Shown piece after piece: positions 23,737 through 33,424 of a DNA stretch of 39,453 nucleotides. The DNA lies in contig JAAYPO010000030.1 in NCBI GenBank assembly GCA_012519745.1, forward strand, positions 1 through 39,453, read 5' to 3'. Position numbers and translations under genes: made by a program. Below the pieces are notes generated by a model, which made no database searches, had not been told where the DNA came from, and saw only the letters and a list, made by a program, of their open reading frames with translations. The DNA is from Clostridiaceae bacterium (GTDB lineage: Bacteria > Bacillota > Clostridia > Acetivibrionales > DTU013). Every line of letters starts with the position of its first letter. The first letter of the stretch is position 1.

Positions 23737-26022
23737 ATGCCTGCAATAAACCACCCGGATTATAAGGAAGAGCTGGAAAGGTGCAATTACACACTTGAGT
23801 ATGTCAATAAGAGCCTTGAAACCACATTGTATAAAAAGGGCACTGTTGATTCTACCCTTGAGCGGGCCAGAAAGCATTTTAATGCCGAAAGCAGTCAGGA
23901 CTATATCGACATCATTATCAATTCACTGCTGCAGGGCAGTATGGATGTCAAACTGAAAAATCTGATGGCCGCTAAAAGCAAGCCATATTTTGCACGTATC
24001 GATTTCACTGAAAAAGCCAGATCCTCACCGGAGAAGCTCTATATCGGGAAAATGTCGCTGATCCGCGATGAAGACCAGAGGCTTATCATCGTCGACTGGC
24101 GCGCACCTGTAGCAAATCTCTATTACGAGGGAAGGCTGGGCGATGCTTCTTACGAATGCCCTGACGGCAAAATAGAGGGGACCCTGGAGCTGAAACGACA
24201 GATCTCAATAGAAAAAGGTGAGCTAAAGGGGATATTCGATATAGATATCACCACAAATGATGAATTCCTACAGAGCAGCCTGGGGGCAAATGCCGACAAC
24301 AGACTCAAGGACATAGTCACCACGATACAGGCTGAACAGAATGCTATTATCCGGGCCGATATGTGGCGGCCGTTGATTGTCCAGGGTGCGGCGGGAAGCG
24401 GCAAGACGACCATAGCGCTGCATCGTATCGCGTATTTGATCTACAATTATGAGAAGACCTTTTATCCGGAAAACTTTATGATAATAGCACCAAACAAGCT
24501 GTTCCTCAACTACATATCCGATGTGCTGCCTGAGTTGGGCGTTGAGAAGGTACGCCAGACTACATTTGAAGAATTTGCTCAGGATCTGATCGGAAAACGG
24601 TTCAAGCTTCGGGATGCAAACGAGAAGCTGCTGGAATTTGTCGATCATACAAACACCAAAGAGGAAAAGCTACGGCTCACAATGGTACGAAGGACCTCCG
24701 AGTTCAAGGCCTCGATGTATTTCAAAGAGGCACTGGACAGCTATCTGAGGGTAATTGAGAAGAATTTCATACCAAAAGAGGATTTTATATTTGGTTCTAC
24801 ACTGATTTATAAGTATGAAGAATTGAATGAGCTATTCATAAATCAATACAAAATGTGGCCCATAGCCCGCAGGATCGATGAGATAAAAAAGAATCTGAAA
24901 ACCAGGATCAAGGCCAAGAAACAGGCCATCATAAACCAGCTTTATGAAAGCTGTGATAAAAGGATAGCATTTCTCAAGCTCACGGTACAGGATGAAAATG
25001 AACGCCGGAAGCTTGCCACACAGGCTATAGACAAAAGAGATCACGACATCCGCAATCTGGAAAAGGAATCAGGCACCGCAGTAAAGGATTATATAAAGAA
25101 AATATCGCGTCTCAGCCCATATGAGTATTACAATGACCTGATCAATGATCCCCGGATGTTTGAAGAGGTCGTCAGCCCCTGGCTTGATGAGGAAATGGCG
25201 CGGTTTGCCCGAAGCTATACCGCTCAAATGCTGAAATCAGGCCGGCTTGAGATCGAAGACCTGGCCCCGGTCATCTATCTAAAATTCTGTATATACGGTA
25301 TAGATGAAAAAATACCCGTCAGGCATGTTGTCATTGACGAGGCACAGGATTTCAGCGCATTCCAGATTTTCGTCCTTAAAAAGATCATCAAGGACAGTTC
25401 CTTTACCATACTCGGTGACCTCAACCAGGGCATCCACTCATACAGAGGCATACAGGACTGGAATGAGATAACGGAGCATGTGTTCAGCGACAGGAGGAAC
25501 GAGTTTCTGTCTCTGGAGCAAAGCTACAGGACGACTGTGGAGATCATGAACGCAGCAAATATCGTCCTGGACAAGATAAAGAGCCGCCAGGTCAACAAAG
25601 GACGACCGGTCATCCGCCATGGCCAGGAGGTCAGGATCAGGGCAATGGCAGATAAAAAGGGTATCATAACTGAGATACTGAAGGACCTTAAGGAATTCAA
25701 GCCGCTGTCCTATAAATCTGCAGCCGTTATCTGTAAAACCCTCAAGGAATGCAGGGAGGTACATTCCCTTCTGTCCAGACAAACAAAGGACATCACCCTC
25801 ATCACAGGCAAAGAGGAGGTCTATAAAAGCGGCATTGTCGTTCTTCCCTCATGTCTTGCAAAAGGCCTTGAGTTTGATGCAGTAATAATATTCAACGCAG
25901 ATGCTGCCGGATATACAGAAGACGAGCTTGATATAAAGCTTCTATATGTCGCCATGACCAGACCGCTTCATAGACTCCATATCTATCATACGGGAGAGGT
26001 GACCCCGCTGCTCAGACCATAA
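23737..26022 (+). CDS. helD: HelD, RNA-polymerase-recycling helicase-like ATPase
   Basis: A 761-residue superfamily-1 protein. The N-terminal coiled coil (about 1-75) is followed by VDWRAPVANLYYEG, a sequence typical of HelD before the ATPase. Walker A is GAAGSGKTTIALHR (about residues 217-230). A long insertion with coiled-coil charge pattern lies at about 330-470. The remaining motifs are VIDEAQDF (about 532-539), GDLNQGIHSYRG, QSYRTT and YVAMTRPLHRL. Known HelD proteins bind RNA polymerase and release stalled complexes. GGAGGTGA precedes ATG by six bases. It is 105 bases upstream of the SNF2 gene on the same strand. Length and motif order fit the Bacillota class; UvrD/PcrA is unlikely because of the N-terminal region. 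Confidence 0.9.
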   Translation: MPAINHPDYKEELERCNYTLEYVNKSLETTLYKKGTVDSTLERARKHFNAESSQDYIDIIINSLLQGSMDVKLKNLMAAKSKPYFARIDFTEKARSSPEKLYIGKMSLIRDEDQRLIIVDWRAPVANLYYEGRLGDASYECPDGKIEGTLELKRQISIEKGELKGIFDIDITTNDEFLQSSLGANADNRLKDIVTTIQAEQNAIIRADMWRPLIVQGAAGSGKTTIALHRIAYLIYNYEKTFYPENFMIIAPNKLFLNYISDVLPELGVEKVRQTTFEEFAQDLIGKRFKLRDANEKLLEFVDHTNTKEEKLRLTMVRRTSEFKASMYFKEALDSYLRVIEKNFIPKEDFIFGSTLIYKYEELNELFINQYKMWPIARRIDEIKKNLKTRIKAKKQAIINQLYESCDKRIAFLKLTVQDENERRKLATQAIDKRDHDIRNLEKESGTAVKDYIKKISRLSPYEYYNDLINDPRMFEEVVSPWLDEEMARFARSYTAQMLKSGRLEIEDLAPVIYLKFCIYGIDEKIPVRHVVIDEAQDFSAFQIFVLKKIIKDSSFTILGDLNQGIHSYRGIQDWNEITEHVFSDRRNEFLSLEQSYRTTVEIMNAANIVLDKIKSRQVNKGRPVIRHGQEVRIRAMADKKGIITEILKDLKEFKPLSYKSAAVICKTLKECREVHSLLSRQTKDITLITGKEEVYKSGIVVLPSCLAKGLEFDAVIIFNADAAGYTEDELDIKLLYVAMTRPLHRLHIYHTGEVTPLLRP

Positions 26023-26066
26023 TAAAAATAAATTATCTGCATGATTAAAAAGCCCTGGAAATGTTG

Positions 26067-26096
26067 TATAATAGTAGGATATGGATTTTATCCATA
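26067..26096 (+). promoter_or_regulatory. Candidate -10 element and leader hairpin of the SNF2 gene
   Basis: TATAAT (26067-26072) is followed about eight bases later by TATGGAT/ATCCATA (26080-26086, 26090-26096), a 7-bp stem with a 3-base loop that would form the very 5' end of the transcript. There is no good -35. AGGAG lies before the ATG at 26128. Confidence 0.45.
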
Positions 26097-26127
26097 CTAT
26101 TGCTAAGCATTTATTCAGGAGAAAATA

Positions 26128-29100
26128 ATGTTTGATTTATCAATGGAATCCATCCTTGCAAAAACACAACGGCAGGAGTTTGAAGCAGGCCGGGAATATT
26201 ACAGAAGCGGTCGTATAAAATCCGTACAGTTCAATCAGCAGCGCCGCAGCTTCACATCTGTTGTATTTGATTCCAAACCGCATACTCAGCGTATGAAGTT
26301 CGACGCTGCAGGCAATCTTACAGAAGCAGAATGCTCGTGTCCTGTCGGAAATGACGGTTGGGGCTTGTGCCGGCATATGGTCACTGTATTGCTGTTGATC
26401 CAGGAAAAGGACAGCAAGGGCTTTTTCCGTGAGCTCCACTTCCGTCAGGCTGCAAAGGATATATTCAATTTCTTTTCTGACAGACAGATCGCGCTCAAGT
26501 CAGCTGTGGTGCTTGAGCCTGTTTTCGAGCTGAGCAGGGCAACCGGGATCGACAATGCCCTGCTGCCTTCATTAAAGTTCCGCATAGGGCAGGAAAGGCT
26601 TTACATAGTCAAGGATATAAAGAAACTGCTCTTCCATATGGAAAACAACATGGACCTGAATTATGGAAAGCGTTTCACCTATTCACCGTCCAGACATGAA
26701 TTCAAGGGTAAGGATCTGGAGCTGGCGGAAATGCTCAAGGAGCTCTATGAGACAGAAAAGCTCATAGAGGGGCTTGGCCGCGGCAGGATGGACGCGAGCA
26801 TTTTCTCTGACGGCAGGGTTTATCTGACAGACCGATATCTGAAGAGATTTTTTGAGATTTATGAAAACACACCTTTTAGGGGAATTATTCTTGGAAACGA
26901 AAATGAAGGTCTGACAATAAAGAAGCAGGATATGCCCGTCAGCTTCCTGTTGACTAATGATGGCCCGGACCTGGTGCTGAATATTGAATTCGAGGGTGCG
27001 ATGCTGCCCTTGACAGCAGACGGCGAATACTTCTGCTTCCAAGGTGTGATACACCGTATCTCCAAACAGCAGAGCGAGTATCTGAAGCCGTTCTATATGG
27101 CTATGATGTACCAGAAGGGCCGCAAGCTGAGATTCATCGAAGAAGACAAGCAGCGATTCGTATCAGAAATACTTCCCTTTGCCGAAAAAGCCGGAAGCCT
27201 GATTATCAGCGAACAGGTCCAGTCAACCATACAAAAGCTTCCGTTGTCAGCCGAGGTCTATCTGGACAGGGACGGTTCGGATATCACAGCCGATGTCAGG
27301 TTCATGTACGGCGACAATATGATCAATCCGTTCCTTCCGGTGATCAGAAGTTCTTCCACAGCGCAAAAACTCCTTATCCGGGAGATAAAAAATGAGGAAG
27401 CGATTCTTGACATACTCGGTATGGCTGACTTCAAGGTAAAGGAAGGCCGGATCCATCTGACCGGCGATGACAATATCTACGATTTTGTGTTCAGGCTGGT
27501 CCCCCTGCTGCAGGATTACGCTATAGTATACTATTCGGAAAGCCTGAGGAACATGAAGCTAAAGCAATCCCTGTCTTTCTCAGCTAAATTCAGGCTCAAC
27601 AACGATACCAACCTGCTGGAATTCTCCTTTGGCGCAGAAGGCATAGACCCCTCAGAGCTGGCTGAGATATTTGCATCCATCCGCAAAAAGAAAAAATATT
27701 ACCAGTTGAGAAATGGCAGCTTTATTAACCTTGAAGCAAATGAACTGATAAAAGCAAATGACTTTATGGAGAAGCTGGAGGTCGATACTTCTGAAATAGG
27801 AAAAGAATTTATTGAATTGCCAAGGTTCAGGGCCGCATATCTGGACCAGAGCATCCGGGAAACAGGTATCCACAATGTGGAGCGTGATATGCTCTTCAAG
27901 GAATTAGTCCGTAACATCAAAGAGCCTGAGGATATGTCCTTCCGTTTGCCCGATGGTCTGAGAGGATCCTTGAGAGACTATCAGAAATTCGGCTTCAAAT
28001 GGCTGAAAACCTTGAAATATTATGAGATGGGCGGCATTCTGGCTGATGATATGGGACTTGGTAAGACTCTGCAGATACTGGCCCTATTATTGTCGGACAA
28101 ACAAGAAAACGGGGCGTTCCCCTCTCTTGTTATCGTCCCCTCATCACTTGTGTTCAACTGGTGTGCGGAAATTGAAAAGTTTGCGCCGGGGCTGAAATAT
28201 GTTGCGGTGACAGGTAATAAGGAAAACAGGCGCAAGCTGATCGAAAGCATTCCGCAATGTGATGTGGTGATCACCTCCTATCCCCTTATCAGAAGAGATA
28301 TCGACCTCTACAGACCATATACCTTTAGGTACTGTATACTGGATGAAGCCCAGCACATAAAGAACGGCGCGTCCAGAAACGCCCGGTCGGCCAAGCTGAT
28401 AAATGCCAGGACCCGGTTTGCTCTCACCGGCACTCCGATCGAAAATAATCTATACGAACTGTGGTCTATCTTCGACTTCGTCCTTCCGGGTTATCTATAT
28501 TCGTACAGGAGATTCGAAGAAAAATATGTGCGTCCTGCTTCAGGCGAGGATGGGGGCGATTTGCTGGCTGACCTTAACAAACAGATAAGACCGTTTGTGC
28601 TCAGAAGACTAAAAAAAGATGTTCTCCGTGAACTGCCCGAGAAGATGGAAAACACCATGACCGCCGAACTGACAGATGAACAGAAGAAGATCTATATGGC
28701 CTACCTGTCGGATATACGTGGAGAAATAAAGCAAGAGATAGAAGCATCGGGTTTTGAAAGGAGCAGGATCAGGATATTGGCGGCATTGACTCGTCTCAGG
28801 CAGCTGTGCTGCCATCCCTCACTGTTTGTGGAGGATTACCATGGCGGCAGCGGCAAGCTGCAGATGCTTGAGGAGATCATTCAGGAGTCTGTTTCAGGCG
28901 GTCACAGGATACTGCTTTTTTCCCAGTTCACAGCTATGCTGCAGATAGTGAGAAAAAGACTCGACGAACTTGAAATACCATATCTCTATCTCGATGGAGC
29001 GACCCCTGTCTCGGAAAGAGGCTTCCTTGTAAACTCCTTCAATGAAGGAGCGGGAAAGATCTTCCTGATATCCCTCAAAGCCGGCGGTACCGGCCTAAAC

Positions 29101-29358
29101 CTGACTGGCGCCGATACTGTGATACACTACGACCCCTGGTGGAACCCTGCTGTGGAAGATCAGGCCACTGACCGCTCCTACCGCATCGGCCAGAAAAAAT
29201 CCGTATACGTGATAAAGCTGGTCACCAGAGGCACTATCGAAGAAAAAATACTGGCGCTGCAGGATAAGAAGCGAAGCCTCATCGACGCTGTTATCCAGCC
29301 CGGTGAGACACTGCTGTCCAAAATGACCCCCGAAGAAATACAGTCCCTTTTCGACTAG
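26128..29358 (+). CDS. SNF2-family helicase with N-terminal SWIM zinc finger
   Basis: A 1076-residue Swi2/Snf2 ATPase. Residues 69-84 (CSCPVGNDGWGLCRHM) give the CxC...CxH SWIM zinc finger. A large beta-rich region (about 130-590) matches the bacterial SNF2-associated domain. The motor begins with LRDYQKFGFKWL. Walker A is DDMGLGKT (about 638-645), motif II LDEAQHIKN (about 737-745), motif III ALTGTPIENN. The C-lobe shows LLFSQFTAMLQ, SLKAGGTGLNLT and DRSYRIGQKKSVYVIKL. Such proteins remodel protein-DNA complexes; the bacterial relative RapA acts on RNA polymerase. AGGAG precedes ATG. It follows helD, so two polymerase- or DNA-directed motors may be produced together, which is inference. Confidence 0.9.
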   Translation: MFDLSMESILAKTQRQEFEAGREYYRSGRIKSVQFNQQRRSFTSVVFDSKPHTQRMKFDAAGNLTEAECSCPVGNDGWGLCRHMVTVLLLIQEKDSKGFFRELHFRQAAKDIFNFFSDRQIALKSAVVLEPVFELSRATGIDNALLPSLKFRIGQERLYIVKDIKKLLFHMENNMDLNYGKRFTYSPSRHEFKGKDLELAEMLKELYETEKLIEGLGRGRMDASIFSDGRVYLTDRYLKRFFEIYENTPFRGIILGNENEGLTIKKQDMPVSFLLTNDGPDLVLNIEFEGAMLPLTADGEYFCFQGVIHRISKQQSEYLKPFYMAMMYQKGRKLRFIEEDKQRFVSEILPFAEKAGSLIISEQVQSTIQKLPLSAEVYLDRDGSDITADVRFMYGDNMINPFLPVIRSSSTAQKLLIREIKNEEAILDILGMADFKVKEGRIHLTGDDNIYDFVFRLVPLLQDYAIVYYSESLRNMKLKQSLSFSAKFRLNNDTNLLEFSFGAEGIDPSELAEIFASIRKKKKYYQLRNGSFINLEANELIKANDFMEKLEVDTSEIGKEFIELPRFRAAYLDQSIRETGIHNVERDMLFKELVRNIKEPEDMSFRLPDGLRGSLRDYQKFGFKWLKTLKYYEMGGILADDMGLGKTLQILALLLSDKQENGAFPSLVIVPSSLVFNWCAEIEKFAPGLKYVAVTGNKENRRKLIESIPQCDVVITSYPLIRRDIDLYRPYTFRYCILDEAQHIKNGASRNARSAKLINARTRFALTGTPIENNLYELWSIFDFVLPGYLYSYRRFEEKYVRPASGEDGGDLLADLNKQIRPFVLRRLKKDVLRELPEKMENTMTAELTDEQKKIYMAYLSDIRGEIKQEIEASGFERSRIRILAALTRLRQLCCHPSLFVEDYHGGSGKLQMLEEIIQESVSGGHRILLFSQFTAMLQIVRKRLDELEIPYLYLDGATPVSERGFLVNSFNEGAGKIFLISLKAGGTGLNLTGADTVIHYDPWWNPAVEDQATDRSYRIGQKKSVYVIKLVTRGTIEEKILALQDKKRSLIDAVIQPGETLLSKMTPEEIQSLFD

Positions 29359-29367
29359 CAAGCGGGG

Positions 29368-29405
29368 GCAAAGGGACGGTTCATTTACTTGCACCCTCCC
29401 TTTGC
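29368..29405. repeat. Second REP-like palindrome carrying GGGACGGTTC
   Basis: GCAAAGGGA (29368-29376) and TCCCTTTGC (29397-29405) pair perfectly with a 20-base loop that begins CGGTTCATTT. It shares GGGACGGTTCAT-like sequence with the palindrome at 2821. It sits between the convergent SNF2 and ABC permease genes and might also end transcription, though no T-run adjoins it. Confidence 0.55.
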
Positions 29406-29427
29406 TTCCCTTCTTTGTAACGCATCG

Positions 29428-30573
29428 TTAAATGAATTTCCTCACATTGCTGGTCCTGGAGAATTTATATACCGCCGCCAGCGTAAGTGTCAGTGCAAAC
29501 GCTGCAAGTACAAGCAGATTCAGGTTTATGTCTCCAATATCACTGCCGGTCTGCATTTTAGTAATAGCATCGATGACCCACCTCTGGGGTACAAAAAAGC
29601 CGATCTTCTGCATGAACTCAGGCATAAAATTTACATCCCAGTAGCAGCCGCCCAGCATACAGGTCGGTGTAATAATGAGTGTGCTCAGTGTGCCTGCCAT
29701 ATAGGATGAGCTTGTGAAAGCAGTTATTACAAGACTCAGTCCAATGGACACTGTAGCGAATATCAAAAGTATGAAAAACATATATAGATCGTTGACACCT
29801 GTATCGATCCTGATGACGAACCTCATCACAGCAAGCAGGAAGACTATCTGAACAATGCTTATCAGAAGACTGGTGATCGAGTTCGCCAGAATATACTGCC
29901 TTGCGCTGACCGGGGCTGAACAGATCCTATGGTAGGTCCTGGTCCTCTTTTCATTCAATATGATCCCAGAGGTGAATCCTGTCCCAAGCATGAGAAACAA
30001 TATCAGGAAACCGACGGAAGTGACTGTCATTGATTTGCCGATTGCCCTATCCTCAACAGTCTCAAGCTTCAGTTCGATGGTCCCTTCCTTCACCTGTCCC
30101 AGCATCCTGTCAAAGGCAGCCTGATCGCCGCCCGAAGCGTCAGACAGACGGAGCATCGAAGATGTATAGGTGTTGATCACCTGCTCTATCCATACAGTCG
30201 TCTCCTGCCCCTTAAGTGAAAAGATCTCAATATCGGCTGCATTCCCGCTGTATATGCTGTCCGTATAATTTTCCGGCACGACTACTACAGCATCCAGTTC
30301 GAAGGAAAGCAGCTTATCGCTTATCTCCTCCTCCCTGACATCCGATATCGTAAAGCCTTCCACGGTGCCAAATTCTTCCTTCAGCTCTGCTGCCAGTACC
30401 TTTCCGTCATGGTCCGCAAAACCGATATCAAGCTTTGCTACAGATGTGTCGCCATACATCAGCATTGAGATCAGCACACCTGTTAAAGGCAGAAAAACAT
30501 ATACCACGATATTTCCCTTTTTTCTGAATGTGACCTTCAAATTGTTTAATATAAGAAGCAATAGATTACGCAT
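29428..30573 (-). CDS. ABC-2 type transporter permease
   Basis: A 381-residue membrane subunit. One TM helix near the N-terminus (VYVFLPLTGVLISMLMYG) is followed by an extracellular domain of about 150 residues and five TM helices in the C-terminal half, including SVGFLILFLMLGTGFTSGIIL with the nearby NEKRTRTYHRICSAPVSA coupling loop. This is the YhgE/LinearmycinR-like ABC2_membrane_3 layout used for exporting lipophilic compounds. It overlaps the upstream permease gene by eight bases and forms with it and the ATPase a likely heterodimeric exporter. Substrate is unknown. Confidence 0.88.
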   Translation of the reverse strand: MRNLLLLILNNLKVTFRKKGNIVVYVFLPLTGVLISMLMYGDTSVAKLDIGFADHDGKVLAAELKEEFGTVEGFTISDVREEEISDKLLSFELDAVVVVPENYTDSIYSGNAADIEIFSLKGQETTVWIEQVINTYTSSMLRLSDASGGDQAAFDRMLGQVKEGTIELKLETVEDRAIGKSMTVTSVGFLILFLMLGTGFTSGIILNEKRTRTYHRICSAPVSARQYILANSITSLLISIVQIVFLLAVMRFVIRIDTGVNDLYMFFILLIFATVSIGLSLVITAFTSSSYMAGTLSTLIITPTCMLGGCYWDVNFMPEFMQKIGFFVPQRWVIDAITKMQTGSDIGDINLNLLVLAAFALTLTLAAVYKFSRTSNVRKFI

Positions 30574-31702
30574 AAGCTTTATTCCTCCTTGAAAGTATTG
30601 CGGAAAGCGTTATGAACAGCAGTGCAATGCCAAGGTTTATACCGACAGCTTCCGCCACACCGGAATTACTCCCATCAAAAATAACATTGAATAGGGCTGA
30701 ATTGACCCATTTAACAGGTGAAATATCAGAAATCTTGGATAAGCCCTCACCCATTACTGACAATGGAACGTAACCTCCGCCCAGAAAGGCCATGATCGGA
30801 ATGATCGTATTCAATACTCCGCTGGCAGCCTCACTGCTCTTCATCAGGTAGGCCAGCGCAACGCCCATGCTTACCGGCATGATGGAGTATGAAGTGATCA
30901 GCAGCGCAACAGCAAACGGGTTTTCTCCCCAATAGGCCTTTAGTATAAAGCTGCTGAACAAAATTACCACCAGCCCTTGCAGCAGTGTTACTACAACATC
31001 GCCGAGAACCTTGCCCGTCATAAGTTGATAATTGAATGTCGGTGAACATAATATCCTTGCAGCTGTCTTCTCCTCTTTTTCGTTCCTGATGCCCCAGAAG
31101 CCGGTGAGTGAGGAATAAAGCAATATAAGCGTCAGCATAGTGATCGAATAGTAATCCGTAGAGCTCGGCTGCCTTTTCCGGTCAATGGAGCTGATCATTA
31201 CATGGCTGCTGCGTCCTGAACTCTGCTGTGAAAGCGCTGCAGGGTTATTTCGTGCAATAACGCTCATGGTCACATAGGTGTCAAGAAAGCTGCCCAGTGC
31301 GTTTTCGACAATACTTGCAGAATAACCTCTTCTTTCATTCTTGTACATATCCACCCTGATAGGATCGCCGGTAATATGAAAATATGCATTGTACCGATTG
31401 TCTTCTATTCCGGCCATTCCGACAGCGATGTCGTTAGTTTCAATAAACTCTATGCCGGTCTCATCCGACATTCCTTTGCAAAAGCTGCTGAAGGCAGACC
31501 TGAATGCCGGATCTCCTGCATTTTCATCAATAGTGTAAAGCACCTGGACATCGCCAAGATTTATGGTGCTGTCAAATGCACCCTTGAATGCCGCGCCTAA
31601 AATGATTATCAGTAAGATCGGAAAAAGTATCATCATCACATTGGACTTAAAATTGCGGACATTATGTTTCATTTCCTTTAAAAATATCAATAACACCTTC
31701 AT
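30566..31702 (-). CDS. ABC-2 type transporter permease
   Basis: A 378-residue paralogue of the next gene with the same layout: N-terminal TM helix (MMILFPILLIIILGAAF), extracellular domain (about 45-190), and C-terminal TM bundle with the cytosolic loop NEKEEKTAARILCSPTFNYQ. The start is set at ATG 31702, six bases beyond GGGGGG; ATG 31708 directly abuts that site. It lies 12 bases after the ATPase stop. Two different permeases plus one ATPase indicate a heteromeric exporter, commonly for antibiotics, bacteriocins or lipids. Confidence 0.88.
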   Translation of the reverse strand: MKVLLIFLKEMKHNVRNFKSNVMMILFPILLIIILGAAFKGAFDSTINLGDVQVLYTIDENAGDPAFRSAFSSFCKGMSDETGIEFIETNDIAVGMAGIEDNRYNAYFHITGDPIRVDMYKNERRGYSASIVENALGSFLDTYVTMSVIARNNPAALSQQSSGRSSHVMISSIDRKRQPSSTDYYSITMLTLILLYSSLTGFWGIRNEKEEKTAARILCSPTFNYQLMTGKVLGDVVVTLLQGLVVILFSSFILKAYWGENPFAVALLITSYSIMPVSMGVALAYLMKSSEAASGVLNTIIPIMAFLGGGYVPLSVMGEGLSKISDISPVKWVNSALFNVIFDGSNSGVAEAVGINLGIALLFITLSAILSRRNKAYA

Positions 31703-31714
31703 ATCCATCCCCCC

Positions 31715-32653
31715 TTAATCCCTGAGCTTTCTTCCGGTCATCGACAGGAATACGGACTCCAGATCCGGCGTTTTGCTCTCGACACTTTTTATCGCGATAT
31801 TGTTTTTTACAAAGTATTGTATGATCTTGTCGAGGTTTGCCACTTCCATGGCGCTTGTTATCTTTACAGTGATCTCGTTTGTTTCCACATTCTCGACACC
31901 GGATATTTCCCTGATTTTCTCTTTACTGACCATGGACATCGGATCACTTATCGTCACTTCCACTACATCCTTGTCATTGATGAGATTCTTGAGTTCCTCG
32001 CTGGTACCAAGTGCTATCACCTTTCCGTGATCCATGATAGCTATGCGTGTGCATATCTCTTCGACCTCTTCCATATAGTGGCTGGTGTAGATAATGGTAC
32101 TGCCCATATCGTTGAGCTTCTTGACAGACTGCAGGATGTGGTTTCTCGACTGGGGATCTATTCCCACTGTCGGCTCATCCATTATTATGAGCTTTGGCTT
32201 GTGAGCTATCGCGCATGCAATATTGAGGCGTCTTTTCATACCTCCTGAAAAGTTCTTCGGAAAGTCTTTTTTCTTATCCGACAGACCTGCGAACTCCAGC
32301 GCTTCCAGCGCAGCCTCCTCAAGAGCCTTCCCCCTTAGTCCGTAAAGGCTGGCAAAAAATTTGACATTTTCCAGACTGGTAAGGTCCTCGTAAATGGCAA
32401 TGTCCTGGGGAACGATGCCTATATTAGACTTAGCGGCTTTTTTGTCCTTCCTGATGTCCTTGCCGAGTATGCTGATGCTTCCCTTATCGATGGTCAGCAG
32501 CCCGGTTATCATATTTATAGCCGTGCTTTTGCCTGCGCCGTTAGGACCCAGCAGTCCGAATATCTCACCCTCTTCGATTTCCAGCGTCATTTTGTCTACT
32601 GCGGTGATCTCACCGAACTTTTTTGTCAACTGTTCCAATTTGACTATACACAT
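31715..32653 (-). CDS. ABC transporter ATP-binding protein (drug/lipid exporter type)
   Basis: A 312-residue ATPase. Walker A is LLGPNGAGKSTAINM (about residues 35-49), Q-loop IVPQDIA, signature FSGGMKRRLNIA, Walker B KLIIMDEPTVGIDPQ, and H-loop TSHYMEEVEE. The C-terminal ~90 residues form the DUF4162-like domain typical of ABC-2 exporters. ATG 32653 (MCIVKLEQLTKKFG) is chosen for its AAGGAG site eight bases upstream; the longer frame has none. It heads the ATPase-permease-permease set. The 153-base gap upstream may hold a terminator and its own promoter. Confidence 0.93.
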   Translation of the reverse strand: MCIVKLEQLTKKFGEITAVDKMTLEIEEGEIFGLLGPNGAGKSTAINMITGLLTIDKGSISILGKDIRKDKKAAKSNIGIVPQDIAIYEDLTSLENVKFFASLYGLRGKALEEAALEALEFAGLSDKKKDFPKNFSGGMKRRLNIACAIAHKPKLIIMDEPTVGIDPQSRNHILQSVKKLNDMGSTIIYTSHYMEEVEEICTRIAIMDHGKVIALGTSEELKNLINDKDVVEVTISDPMSMVSKEKIREISGVENVETNEITVKITSAMEVANLDKIIQYFVKNNIAIKSVESKTPDLESVFLSMTGRKLRD

Positions 32654-32708
32654 TCTCAACACTCCTTGATCTATAAACAGATTCATTTATCATTCACTTC
32701 ACAGTCTT

Positions 32709-32756
32709 ATTATAAAAAAACCCGGCTCCCCTTGATAGTACAAAAGGTCACCGGTT
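32709..32756 (-). promoter_or_regulatory. Hairpin with T-run then TATAAT between the GNAT genes and the ABC operon
   Basis: On the minus strand an imperfect AAACCGG/CCGGGTTT stem (32721-32756) runs into a T-run at 32714-32720 that overlaps a TATAAT (32709-32714). It could end the kinase-regulator-GNAT transcript and start the ABC one. Stem pairing is imperfect and the -35 poor. Confidence 0.4.
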
Positions 32757-32806
32757 TATATGACTAAAGTAATATTCTTGATCCCACCGATAGGGCAATA
32801 GCCCAT

Positions 32807-33412
32807 CTATTGCTGCGATCTCCCTGCCGTCTGGCACCACTTCGCCGACTGCCGGCTCTGCTCATAATCCTCTCTGACAAGGCCGTATATCGCGTAATCG
32901 CAGATCCCTTGATTGTTCCAGTCTCCTTGCTTTACAGTACCTTCATGTTTCAGTCCGCACTTTAGCATGACCTTGCCCGAATTCGGGTTCATCGGATCAT
33001 GTCTGGATTCGATACGATTCACACCCACTTCATCAAAGAAAAACCTGACAAGCTCTGCCAACGCTTCGGAGGTTATTCCCTGATGCCACCATTTCCGCCC
33101 GATACAGTATCCGATGTGGACCATTTCCAATCTGTCATCCATATCAACTACACTGATACAGCCGACAGGTTCGTTTACATTCGGCTTAAGTGTGATAGCC
33201 CATTGGTAGAATTTCTTATCATCGTATTTTACGATCCATTCCTTCAATATATTCTCTGAAACACTCACGTTCTTGTGAGTCGGCCACATCAAAAATTTGG
33301 TCACTTCGTCATCACTTGCCCAATTCCTGAAAATGGCTTCGGCATCGGACAGCTCAAACCTCCTCAGTACCAGGCGTTGTGTCTCCAAACGCTTTGTCCC
33401 AAGATGATCCAT
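32807..33412 (-). CDS. GNAT acetyltransferase, RimJ/RimL type
   Basis: A 201-residue GNAT-family enzyme. The N-terminus LETQRLVLRRFELSDAEAIF is the RimJ/RimL signature. The acetyl-CoA region reads IGYCIGRKWWHQGITSEALA (about 100-119), followed by VNRIESRHDPMNPNSGKVM and LKHEGTVKQGDW. Relatives acetylate protein N-termini or small amines and include resistance enzymes; the substrate cannot be told. GGGGG lies before ATG. It starts 12 bases after the other GNAT gene and ends 153 bases before the ABC ATPase. Confidence 0.88.
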   Translation of the reverse strand: MDHLGTKRLETQRLVLRRFELSDAEAIFRNWASDDEVTKFLMWPTHKNVSVSENILKEWIVKYDDKKFYQWAITLKPNVNEPVGCISVVDMDDRLEMVHIGYCIGRKWWHQGITSEALAELVRFFFDEVGVNRIESRHDPMNPNSGKVMLKCGLKHEGTVKQGDWNNQGICDYAIYGLVREDYEQSRQSAKWCQTAGRSQQ

Positions 33413-33424
33413 ATAAAAATCCCC

